Shown here: positions 41,119-48,307 of the stretch, in pieces
How positions within the stretch are numbered: position 1 is the first letter of the stretch
How the letters are laid out: each line of letters starts with the position of its first letter
Assembly: GCA_963848045.1 (NCBI GenBank)
Contig: CAWKCC010000002.1
Span: 248,001-312,000, forward strand
Length of the DNA: 64,000 nucleotides
Direction: 5' to 3'
From: CAVUAT01 sp963848045
GTDB taxonomy: Bacteria > Actinomycetota > Thermoleophilia > Solirubrobacterales > 70-9
Made by a program: the position numbers and the translations under genes
The notes under the pieces: generated by a model
The model's input: only the letters and a program-made list of their open reading frames with translations
What the model was told of the DNA's origin: nothing
Databases searched by the model: none

Positions 41119-42461
41119 CAGAGCGCCAGCCCGATCGGCTCGGTGAGCAGCTCGCGAACCCGCCCCAGGAAGATGGCGCCGTCCGCGCCGTAGAGGATGC
41201 GGTGGTCGCAGGCGAGCGTCACGCCCATCAGCTCGCGCGCCTCGATCGAGCCCTCGGCGCTGACCACGGGCTTCGCCGTGAGCTCCCCGACGGCGAGGAT
41301 CGCCGCCTGGGGGGAGTTGATCACCGCGTGGAAGTTGGAGATCCCGTACATGCCGAGGTTCGAGACGGTGAATGTCCCTCCCGAGAGCTCGGGCGGCGTG
41401 ATCGAGCCGTCCCTGACCCTCGAGGCGAGCGCCCTGGTGTCCGCGGAGATCTGCCGCAGGCCCTTGAGATCGGCGTCGAACACCGTGGGCACCACCAAGG
41501 CGTCGTTCGCTGCGACGGCGACGCCCACGTTGACCCGGGAGTACAGCTCGAGGTGGCCGTCGCGGTAGGCGCCGTTGGCGCGGGGCATCTCGCGCAGCGC
41601 AAGCGCGCACGCCTTCACGATCATGTCGTTGTAGGTCGGGACCGGCTCCCCCTCCTTGGCCATCTCCTTGAGCCGACCGCGCGCGGCCACCGCCGCACTC
41701 ATGTCGATCTCGGCCTGAAGGTAGAAGTGGGGCGCCGTGGCCTTCGACTCGGCCATGCGGCGCGAGACCGTCTGCTGCAGCTTGGTCAGCTCGACCACCT
41801 CGGTCTGGCCCTTGGCGGTCTCACCAACCCGCACCTCCTCCGCTCCGCGTCCGGGGGTGCGGGGAGGCGCCGCGGCTGGGGTGGGCTCCCTGAGCCGAGG
41901 GGCGCCGGGGGGCTGCAGTGCCGCGCCCGCGCCATCCGCCAAGGCACGCTCGACGTCGGCCTTGATGATCCGGCCGCCGGGGCCCGAGCCGGCCAGGGCC
42001 GCTATGTCGAGGCCGCGCTCCCTGGCGACCCGCTTTGCGACGGGAGAGGCCTTGACCCGGGCGGCAGTTGCAGGCTTGCCATCACCAGCCGGCGTCTCCG
42101 TCACGTCAGCCCGCACCTCCTCCGCTTCGCGTCCGGGGGTGCGGGGGGGCGCCGCGGCTGAGGTGGGCTCCTTGGGCGGGGCGGCCGGTTGTGTCGAAGC
42201 GGCGGCGCCGTTGCCCTGGGCGTCGGCGGGGTCGCCGACCCGGGCGATCACCTCGCCGATCGGCAGCGTGTCGCCTTCCTGAGCGAGAATCTCGGTCAGC
42301 GTGCCGGCGGTGTCGGACTCGTAGACCATGTTCGCCTTGTCGGTCTCGATCTCGACGAGTTCCTCGCCGACCGCCACCTCCTCGCCGACGGCCTTCAGCC
42401 ACTTGAGGATCGTGCCCTCCTCCATCGAGTCCGAGAGGCGCGGCATCACGAGCTCGGGCAT
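41118..42461 (-). CDS. pdhC: Dihydrolipoamide acyltransferase, E2 component of a 2-oxoacid dehydrogenase
   Basis: 447 residues. One lipoyl domain with the lipoyl-lysine K42 (ETDKANMVYES), a peripheral-subunit-binding domain (ASPVAKRVARERGLDIAALA), and the catalytic acyltransferase core at the C-terminus. The active-site motif is DHRILYGADGAIF; most E2 proteins have DHRxxDG, so the usual Asp is Tyr here. The two linkers contain the same AAPPRTPGR-AEEVR peptide, the product of a 60-bp DNA repeat. It overlaps both pdhB and lipB by one base. Confidence 0.93.
   Translation of the reverse strand: MPELVMPRLSDSMEEGTILKWLKAVGEEVAVGEELVEIETDKANMVYESDTAGTLTEILAQEGDTLPIGEVIARVGDPADAQGNGAAASTQPAAPPKEPTSAAAPPRTPGREAEEVRADVTETPAGDGKPATAARVKASPVAKRVARERGLDIAALAGSGPGGRIIKADVERALADGAGAALQPPGAPRLREPTPAAAPPRTPGRGAEEVRVGETAKGQTEVVELTKLQQTVSRRMAESKATAPHFYLQAEIDMSAAVAARGRLKEMAKEGEPVPTYNDMIVKACALALREMPRANGAYRDGHLELYSRVNVGVAVAANDALVVPTVFDADLKGLRQISADTRALASRVRDGSITPPELSGGTFTVSNLGMYGISNFHAVINSPQAAILAVGELTAKPVVSAEGSIEARELMGVTLACDHRILYGADGAIFLGRVRELLTEPIGLAL
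41830..41889 (-). repeat. 60-bp direct repeat, copy 1 (second E2 linker)
   Basis: Matches 42112-42171 at 57 of 60 positions by eye. It encodes the AAPPRTPGRGAEEVR stretch just before the E2 catalytic domain. Confidence 0.85.
42112..42171 (-). repeat. 60-bp direct repeat, copy 2 (first E2 linker)
   Basis: Partner of 41830-41889. It encodes AAPPRTPGREAEEVR between the lipoyl and subunit-binding domains. The DNA is more conserved between the copies than expected from amino acid conservation alone, suggesting recent duplication or conversion. Confidence 0.85.
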
Positions 42462-43450
42462 CAGAGGCTCCCCTCGAGCGTCGCAAGCGCGGCGCTGACG
42501 ACGTGCTCAGCGTGCGGGATCGCCGCCTGCTCGAGCCGCTTCGAGTAGGGCATCGGAACGTCGGCGCCCGTCACTCGCTGCACCGGCGCGTCGAGATGGT
42601 CGAAGGCCTGCTCGGAGATCAGCGCCGCGAGGTTGGCGCCCACGCCGCCGTGGGGCCAGCCCTCCTCGACGATCACGGCGCGGTTGGTCTTGCGAACCGA
42701 ATCGAGGATCGTGTCGAGGTCGAGGGGGCGCAGCGTTCGCGGATCGATCACCTCGGCGTCGACTCCGTGCTCGTTGGCCAGGGTCTTCGCGGCCTTCTGG
42801 GCTGTCTCGGCCATGCGCAGGATGCCGATGATCGTCACGTCGGAGCCCTCCCTGCGGATCGCCGCCTCGCCGAAGTTGAGCACGTGGTCGCCGTCCTCGG
42901 GAAGGTCGCCGCGCGACCCGTAGAGCGTCTCGTGCTCGATGAAGATCACGGGATTGTCGTCCCGGATCGCCGCCTTCAGCAGCCCCTTGGCGTCGGCCGG
43001 CGTGGACGGGCACGCCACCAGCAGGCCCGGGAAGTGCAGGAACATCGCCTCGAAGCTGTGCGAGTGGGTCGGGCCGAGCTGGTGGCCGCCGCCGCCGGGC
43101 ATGCGGATCACCAGCGGCACGCGCACCTGGCCGCCGAACATGTAGGGGATCGCCGCGGCATGGTTGACGATCATGTCCATCGCCAGCAGCGCGAAGTTGA
43201 CGGTCATGATCTCGACCACCGGGCGCAAGCCGGTCATCGCCGCCCCGACTCCCACGCCGACGATCGAGTTCTCCGAGATCGGCGTGTCGCGGACGCGCCT
43301 CTCGCCGAACTCGTCGAGCAGCCCCTCGGTGACCTTGAACGCTCCCTGGAAGACGCCCACGTCCTCGCCCATGATCATCACCGTCTCGTCGCGCTCCATC
43401 TCCTCGCGCAGCGCCTGGTTTAGCGCCTCTCGCATCCTCACCGCCGCCAT
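42461..43450 (-). CDS. pdhB: Pyruvate (2-oxoacid) dehydrogenase E1 component, beta subunit
   Basis: 329 residues. Transketolase-like beta chain: MREALNQALREEMERDE, VMIMGEDVGVFQGAFKVTEG, DTPISENSIVGVGVGAAMTG and the C-terminal VIVEEGWPHGGVGANLAAL. Together with the alpha chain it decarboxylates the 2-oxoacid with thiamine diphosphate and hands the acyl group to E2. Start and stop each share one base with the neighbours (TGATG), so the alpha, beta and E2 chains should be made in step. Confidence 0.95.
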   Translation of the reverse strand: MAAVRMREALNQALREEMERDETVMIMGEDVGVFQGAFKVTEGLLDEFGERRVRDTPISENSIVGVGVGAAMTGLRPVVEIMTVNFALLAMDMIVNHAAAIPYMFGGQVRVPLVIRMPGGGGHQLGPTHSHSFEAMFLHFPGLLVACPSTPADAKGLLKAAIRDDNPVIFIEHETLYGSRGDLPEDGDHVLNFGEAAIRREGSDVTIIGILRMAETAQKAAKTLANEHGVDAEVIDPRTLRPLDLDTILDSVRKTNRAVIVEEGWPHGGVGANLAALISEQAFDHLDAPVQRVTGADVPMPYSKRLEQAAIPHAEHVVSAALATLEGSL

Positions 43451-44697
43451 CAGTCGCCTCCCTCCGGCTGCTCGGCCTTGCCCGAGGGCGCATCTCCGCC
43501 CGCGGGCCGCAGCGCGGCTCCAGGGCCCGCGTAGGCGGCGCCCCGCTCGGCGAGCTCCCGCGCCCGCTCGCCGGCATCGCGCTCGTCCTCGCCCGGATGC
43601 GGGTCGGGGGAGCGCTCGTCAACCGCGTACCAGCCGGGCACGTTGTCCCCGACCACGTAGAGGTGGTCGTAGAGCGAGGCCAGCTCGGGCTCCGGCGACG
43701 CGTCCGCGAACTCGACAGCCTCCAGCACGGTCGCCTCGGCCTCGGCCCGGATCTGATCGACATCGGGCTCGCTCAGCACCCCGTCCCCGACCAGGCGGGC
43801 GGCGAAGGTCTCGATCGGATCCTTCCTGCGCCATTCCTCGACCTCGTCCTTCTCGCGGTAGACCTCCGGGTCGGCGGCGGAGTGGCCCCGGTAGCGATAG
43901 GTGAAGGCCTCGACCAGGGTGGGCTTGCGCTGCTCGCGGGCGATGCGCAGATGCTCGCTCACGGTCTCGCGCACCGCCAGCACGTCCATGCCGTCCACCC
44001 GCTCGCCGGGAACGCCGAACCCCTCGGCCTTGCGCGAGAGCTCGGTGACGGCCGAGTGGCGCTCGATCGAGGTGCCCATGCCGTAGAGGTTGTTCTCGAC
44101 CAGGAAGACCACCGGCAGCGACCACAGCGCCGCCAGGTTCATCGTCTCGCCGAAGTTGCCGGTGTTAGAGGCGCCATCGCCGAACATGCAGACGGTGACC
44201 GAGTCCTCGCCCAGGTAGTCGGAGGAGAGGCCGAACCCGGCGGCCAACGGAAGCGTGCCGCCGACGATGCCGTAGCCGCCCATGAAGCGGCGTTCAAGGT
44301 CGAAGATGTGCATCGATCCGCCGCGGCCGCCGGAGGTGCCGTCGACACGCCCCATGATCTCCGCCATGACGCGCTTGGCGTCGGTCCCCCGCGCGATCGC
44401 GTGTCCATGGGTGCGGTAGGTACCGATCAGGTAGTCGTCGTCCCGCAGCACCGAGGTTGTGCCCACGATCGTCGCCTCCTCGCCGATCGCGAGGTGAAGG
44501 AAACCCCCGGCCTTGGCCTTCTGGTACTGGCGCCCCGCCTCCTCCTCGAAGCGGCGGATCAGCGCCATCGTGGCCAGCAGCTCCCGGCACTCCCTCTTGC
44601 CAGGGAGCTTCAGCTCGGCGCCGGCGCTCGCCCCGTCGCCAGCCGCCTTCGCGGCCTTGGGCTTGCTCTTCGCCGCCGCCGTCTTGCTCTGGGCCAC
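43450..44697 (-). CDS. pdhA: Pyruvate (2-oxoacid) dehydrogenase E1 component, alpha subunit
   Basis: 415 residues from GTG 44697. An Ala/Lys-rich leader (about 1-25) precedes the thiamine-diphosphate domain. The TPP motif begins GDGASNTGNFGE and ends VENN, and the HGHAIARG and YRYRGHSAADPE loops of E1-alpha are present. The C-terminal ~50 residues are charged and probably disordered. It begins the pdhA-pdhB-pdhC-lipB-lipA operon. Branched-chain oxoacid use cannot be excluded, but the lipoate genes and genome economy favour pyruvate. Confidence 0.94.
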   Translation of the reverse strand: MAQSKTAAAKSKPKAAKAAGDGASAGAELKLPGKRECRELLATMALIRRFEEEAGRQYQKAKAGGFLHLAIGEEATIVGTTSVLRDDDYLIGTYRTHGHAIARGTDAKRVMAEIMGRVDGTSGGRGGSMHIFDLERRFMGGYGIVGGTLPLAAGFGLSSDYLGEDSVTVCMFGDGASNTGNFGETMNLAALWSLPVVFLVENNLYGMGTSIERHSAVTELSRKAEGFGVPGERVDGMDVLAVRETVSEHLRIAREQRKPTLVEAFTYRYRGHSAADPEVYREKDEVEEWRRKDPIETFAARLVGDGVLSEPDVDQIRAEAEATVLEAVEFADASPEPELASLYDHLYVVGDNVPGWYAVDERSPDPHPGEDERDAGERARELAERGAAYAGPGAALRPAGGDAPSGKAEQPEGGD

Positions 44698-44703
44698 GGA
44701 GTC

Positions 44704-44709
44704 AGACTA
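44704..44709 (-). promoter_or_regulatory. -10 element of the pdh-lip operon, built on the upstream TAG stop
   Basis: TAGTCT on the minus strand, ending 6 nt before GTG 44697. TAG is the stop codon of the isomerase-like gene. It predicts a leaderless pdhA message. Confidence 0.5.
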
Positions 44710-45372
44710 ACCCCTCCCGGGGCCCGGCCCGGGAGGCTGCGCGCCGCGCCGAGCCGCTGCAACGGCCGCGTCGAGGCGGTCGTCTCCCCAGAACAGCTCC
44801 TGGCCGACCGCCACCGTCGGTATCCCGACCAGCCCGCGCCGCAGCGCCTCGTCGGTGGCCTCCCGGAGGCCGTCCTTGACCGACTGCGAATCGATCCCCT
44901 TCAGCACCGCCTTCGGGTGCAGCTCGCAGGCGGCGGCCGCGATCAGGACGTTGTCGGTGTCCGAGAGGTCCCTGCCGGCGGCGAAGTGCTGACGAAACGC
45001 CGCCTGGGAGAAGGAGACGACCCGTCCGGAGCGCTTGGCGAAGATCGCCGCTCGCGCCGGGATCAGGCTGTAGGTCTGCATCGGCCAGCCCGGCTCGTAT
45101 CGGACCTCGGGCAGGCCGCGCCTGCGAGCGCGACGCCGGATCTCCTCGAGGTCGGCCTCGGCCGGCCCGCCGGGCTGCATCGACCAGGGCTTGCGGCCGG
45201 TCGCCTTGAGCACATGGCCGAAGGAGACAGGCTGCCACTCCGGTTGCTCCGCGCCCGCCTCGGCGAACAGGGCGCTGATCCGCTCGGCTGCAAGGTAGGC
45301 GTACGGCGAGTGGAAGTCGTAGTAGAAGATCGCCCGCTGGGGCAAGGACTCAGGCGTGCGTAGCCCAGCCAT
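44707..45372 (-). CDS. DsbA-family protein, 2-hydroxychromene-2-carboxylate isomerase-like
   Basis: 221 residues if started at ATG 45372, which overlaps lpdA by 23 bp; a TTG a few codons after the lpdA stop is an alternative. It has a thioredoxin/GST-kappa fold with FYYDFHSPYAYLAAERI, where Ser-Pro replaces the redox CxxC. The end GLVGIPTVAVGQELFWGDDR is the cis-Pro and substrate site of HCCA isomerases. A glutathione- or mycothiol-linked isomerase role is possible; the substrate is unknown. It is co-transcribed with lpdA. Confidence 0.82.
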   Translation of the reverse strand: MAGLRTPESLPQRAIFYYDFHSPYAYLAAERISALFAEAGAEQPEWQPVSFGHVLKATGRKPWSMQPGGPAEADLEEIRRRARRRGLPEVRYEPGWPMQTYSLIPARAAIFAKRSGRVVSFSQAAFRQHFAAGRDLSDTDNVLIAAAACELHPKAVLKGIDSQSVKDGLREATDEALRRGLVGIPTVAVGQELFWGDDRLDAAVAAARRGAQPPGPGPGRG

Positions 45373-46717
45373 CCACGGCCCGCGCCGCATCGAGCACGGC
45401 CTCGGACATCGTCGGATGGGGGTGAATGATCCGTGCCAGCTCCGGGTAGCCGCCCTCGAGCGCCATCGTGGTGACGAACTCGCTGATCATGTCGCAGGCG
45501 ATGTTGCCGACGATGTGAGCGCCCAGGATCTCGCCGTATTCGGGGTCGCCGACGATCTTGACGAGCCCGGCACGGTCGTCGTAGACGACGGAGGCGCCGG
45601 CGCCTCCGAGCTTGAACTTGCCGATCTTGACCTCCTTGCCCGCGGCCTTGGCCTGCTCCTCGGTGATGCCGACGCCGGCGACCTGCGGGTGGCAGAAGGT
45701 GGCACGGGGAATCAGCTCGACGTTGACCGGGTGCGTCTCGGCGCCCGCAGCGGTCTCGACGGCCACCACGCCCTCCTCCATCGCCTTGTGCGCGAGGGCG
45801 GCGCCCCGCACCAGGTCCCCAACGGCGAAGACCCCCTCGGCCGACGTGCGCTGGTGGTCGTCGACGGTGATCTTGCCGTCCTCGCGGACCTCGACACCGG
45901 CCGCGTCGAGGCCGAGGCCGTCGGTGTCGGGCTTGCGCCCGCCGGCGATCACCAGGTAGTCGGCCTTGACCTCCTTGTCGCCGACCTTGACCTTGACGCT
46001 CGCCTTCTGCTCGCTGACGCCCTCGACCTTGGTGCCGGTGAGCACCTCGATGCCGTCCTGCTTGAACTGGCGCTCGACCACTCGCGAGATGTCCTTGTCC
46101 TCCGCGGGGAGGATCTGATCGAGCATCTCGACCAGGGTCACCTCGACGCCCATGCGCGCATAGGCGGAGGCGATCTCGGCGCCCGATGCCCCCGCTCCAG
46201 CGACCACCAGGGCCTTCGGCATCTTCTCCAGGGACCAGGCGCCCCAGGTGTCGAGCACGCGTGCGGCGAACTCGATCCCGGGGATGGGCATGGCGACCGA
46301 GCCGGTCGCCAGCACGATCGCCCTCGCCTCATGGGTGTCCCCGCCGACCTTGACCTTGCCATCACCGGCCAGGCTGCCCTCGCCGGTGAGGTAGTCGACC
46401 TTGTTCTTCTTCCACAGCATCTGCACTCCGTCGGCGAGAGTGGCCGAAACCTTCTCGCGACGAGCCTGCACGGCGGGCCAGTCGATCGCGACGCCGCTCG
46501 CCTTCACACCGAGCTCGGCGCCGTCCTCGGCGACGGTCGCGTAGACATCCGCCGTGTGCAGCACGGTCTTTGCGGGAATGCAGGCGTAGTTGAGGCAGCG
46601 CCCGCCCGGCTTGTCGCGCTCGACCACGGCCGTCTTCTGCCCGAGCTGTGCGGCCCGGATCGCGGCCACATAGCCGCCGGGGCCGCCCCCGATCACGATC
46701 ACGTCGTAGGAAGCCAT
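45350..46717 (-). CDS. lpdA: Dihydrolipoyl dehydrogenase (E3)
   Basis: 455 residues. FAD site VIVIGGGPGGYVAAIRAAQ, redox disulfide C41-LNYA-C46 (GGRCLNYACIPAK, a variant of GGTCLNVGCIPSK), NAD site VVAGAGASGAEIA, and the C-terminal HPHPTMSEAV His-Glu pair. It reoxidises dihydrolipoamide of the E2 encoded 3 kb downstream and may also serve oxoglutarate dehydrogenase and glycine cleavage. It has its own -10 at 46727, with a leaderless arrangement. Confidence 0.95.
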   Translation of the reverse strand: MASYDVIVIGGGPGGYVAAIRAAQLGQKTAVVERDKPGGRCLNYACIPAKTVLHTADVYATVAEDGAELGVKASGVAIDWPAVQARREKVSATLADGVQMLWKKNKVDYLTGEGSLAGDGKVKVGGDTHEARAIVLATGSVAMPIPGIEFAARVLDTWGAWSLEKMPKALVVAGAGASGAEIASAYARMGVEVTLVEMLDQILPAEDKDISRVVERQFKQDGIEVLTGTKVEGVSEQKASVKVKVGDKEVKADYLVIAGGRKPDTDGLGLDAAGVEVREDGKITVDDHQRTSAEGVFAVGDLVRGAALAHKAMEEGVVAVETAAGAETHPVNVELIPRATFCHPQVAGVGITEEQAKAAGKEVKIGKFKLGGAGASVVYDDRAGLVKIVGDPEYGEILGAHIVGNIACDMISEFVTTMALEGGYPELARIIHPHPTMSEAVLDAARAVDGWATHA

Positions 46718-46726
46718 CTGCGCTCG

Positions 46727-46732
46727 ACTCTA
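46727..46732 (-). promoter_or_regulatory. -10 element for lpdA
   Basis: TAGAGT on the minus strand, ending 9 nt before ATG 46717, with no Shine-Dalgarno. Confidence 0.5.
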
Positions 46733-46766
46733 TCTCACGCGACCGGGCCGGCCGGTCGCCCCGGAC

Positions 46767-47372
46767 TCAGCCTTGGCCGGGGGGCGCCGGCATCTGGATC
46801 CGCGCCATCGCCCTGATCATGAAGTAGAAGAGCGTCCCCAGGCCCACCAGCAACAGGAGCGAGGCGATCGCCTGCAGCACCGAGAGCGACTGCGACCCCG
46901 CCAGGCCCAGCGCGGTGCTGAGAATCAGCAGGACCAGCACCATCTGAAACCCCAGCACCGCCCAGTAGCGCGTCCTCCACATCCCCCAGGCCATCATCCA
47001 GAGCACCGCGGCGAAGAGGGCCAGCGGCGCCGGGGTGGGCTCCGCTCCCACGACCTCCGCGTCGCCGATCGCCGCGATCACGGCCGAGCCGGTGAAGATG
47101 ATCGCTATCAGCGCCGAGATCACGGCGCCGATGGTGACCACGGTCGGGCGCTCCCCGGTGGCCAGGGGCTCGAGCTTGGCCCGGGCCTCGGCGTTTCGCT
47201 GCTCGGCTCGGCGGCTCATGCGCTCCTGGAATGACTCGGGCTGGGGATCGCGCTCGCCCGCCGAAATGGGCTCGGCCACCTCCGCGACCGCCCGCTCACC
47301 GCTATCCCCGCGAGATGCAGGACGCCGCTTGCGCTTGTGCCGCTGCGCCCGCTTGCGCTCCCGGCTGCCCAT
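46767..47372 (-). CDS. Hypothetical four-helix membrane protein
   Basis: 201 residues from ATG 47372. A very basic N-terminus (GSRERKRAQRHKRKRRPASR) and a charged helix (ESFQERMSRRAEQRNAEARA) precede four membrane helices (about 80-195). I do not recognise a named domain. The gene begins 22 bp after thiE in the same direction, so it may be read from the thiE promoter. It is not obviously a thiamine transporter. Confidence 0.7.
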   Translation of the reverse strand: MGSRERKRAQRHKRKRRPASRGDSGERAVAEVAEPISAGERDPQPESFQERMSRRAEQRNAEARAKLEPLATGERPTVVTIGAVISALIAIIFTGSAVIAAIGDAEVVGAEPTPAPLALFAAVLWMMAWGMWRTRYWAVLGFQMVLVLLILSTALGLAGSQSLSVLQAIASLLLLVGLGTLFYFMIRAMARIQMPAPPGQG

Positions 47373-47394
47373 CAACCTTCAGCGCCGGCTCGCA

Positions 47395-48111
47395 TCAGCC
47401 GGCCTCGCCCTCCGCCTTGGCTGCGGCATCCACCGGCGCGTTGATCGCCGCCGCCGCCGCCGCCGGATCTGCCGCGTCACGGATCGCACGAACCACGCAG
47501 ACCCGGCGCGCCCCGGCCTCGACGACCTCGGCGACGTTGCCGGGGTTGATCCCCCCGATCGCGAACCACGGCACAGCCGCGTTCGCCGCAGCCTCGCGCA
47601 CCAGCTCCAGACCGGTTGCGGGGCGCCCCTCCTTGGTCGGGGTCTCCCAGACCGGGCCGACGCTGATGTAGTCGACGTTCGGCTCGCCGTTGGCCGCCTC
47701 GATCTGCGCCGGCGAGTGAGTCGAGAGCCCGATCACCGCGTCGGGGCCGAGGATCTCGCGGGCCTCTCCCACGGGGATGTCCTCCTGGCCCACGTGTACG
47801 CCGTCGGCTCCGAGCTCATCGGCGAGTCGCGGGTCGTCGTTGACGATGAACAGGGCGCTGTAGGTGTCGGCCAGGCGCCGAAAGGTCGCTCCCGAGCGGT
47901 CGATCACCCCCCGGGGCTGCTCGCGGTCGCGGAGCTCGACCATGCCCGCACCGCCGGACATCGCCGCGCGGATCATCGGCTCCGGATCCTGACCATGGGG
48001 CAGCGCGTCGCAGACGAAGTAGAGGCGCGCCCAGTCCAATCGCTCCAGCCGCAGCCCGCCGATGCCCTCGGGCGGGGCGAGCCTTCTGGGGCGCGGGCTC
48101 GGATGGCTCAC
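47395..48111 (-). CDS. thiE: Thiamine-phosphate synthase
   Basis: 238 residues from GTG 48111. It joins the pyrimidine and thiazole halves into thiamine phosphate. TIM-barrel signatures: IVNDDPRLADELGADGVHVG, VIGLSTHSPAQI, YISVGPVWETPTK and WFAIGGINPGNV. The diphosphate-binding QxRxK motif reads VELRDRE, so the usual Lys is Arg. It is divergent from the thiO/thiSG transcript. Its own start looks leaderless, so no riboswitch can act on it from the 5' side. Confidence 0.92.
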   Translation of the reverse strand: MSHPSPRPRRLAPPEGIGGLRLERLDWARLYFVCDALPHGQDPEPMIRAAMSGGAGMVELRDREQPRGVIDRSGATFRRLADTYSALFIVNDDPRLADELGADGVHVGQEDIPVGEAREILGPDAVIGLSTHSPAQIEAANGEPNVDYISVGPVWETPTKEGRPATGLELVREAAANAAVPWFAIGGINPGNVAEVVEAGARRVCVVRAIRDAADPAAAAAAINAPVDAAAKAEGEAG

Positions 48112-48118
48112 CGGATGA

Positions 48119-48124
48119 AGCCTA
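48119..48124 (-). promoter_or_regulatory. -10 element for thiE
   Basis: TAGGCT on the minus strand, ending 7 nt before GTG 48111. Confidence 0.5.
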
Positions 48125-48176
48125 ATGGCGCGCCGCCACCGCGCGGGCGCGGCGGGCCACGGTTACGCCCCGCGGC

Positions 48177-48182
48177 TACCAT
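48177..48182 (+). promoter_or_regulatory. -10 element of the thiO-thiSG transcript
   Basis: TACCAT on the plus strand. The predicted transcript start (about 48188-48190) falls right at the 5' edge of the TPP aptamer. Confidence 0.4.
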
Positions 48183-48183
48183 G

Positions 48184-48284
48184 GCGCTGACGGGAGCCCA
48201 CCAAGGGCTGAGAGGGCGGCTGCAGCGCCGCCGACCGTAGGAACCTGATCCGGGTAATGCCGGCGCAGGGATGGTTGGAGCGCC
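48184..48284 (+). promoter_or_regulatory. TPP riboswitch (THI element) upstream of thiO
   Basis: It contains all the conserved blocks of the thiamine-diphosphate aptamer in order: GGGAGCCC, GGGCTGAGAG, a variable P3 hairpin GGCGGC-GCCGCC, then ACCTGATCCGGGTAATGCCG and GCGCAGGGA. The conserved core spans about 48191-48272. A hairpin GGCCG/CGGCC (48286-48290 and 48303-48307) directly abuts the thiO ATG and could control ribosome access. When TPP binds, expression of thiO and thiSG should fall. Confidence 0.93.
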
Positions 48285-48307
48285 CGGCCGTACCGCCCAC
48301 AGCGGCC

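Noticed and set aside
41830..42171. The 60-bp repeats as a CRISPR array or transposon ends.
   Set aside because: Only two direct copies, inside one reading frame, with no regular spacers, no cas genes and no transposase.
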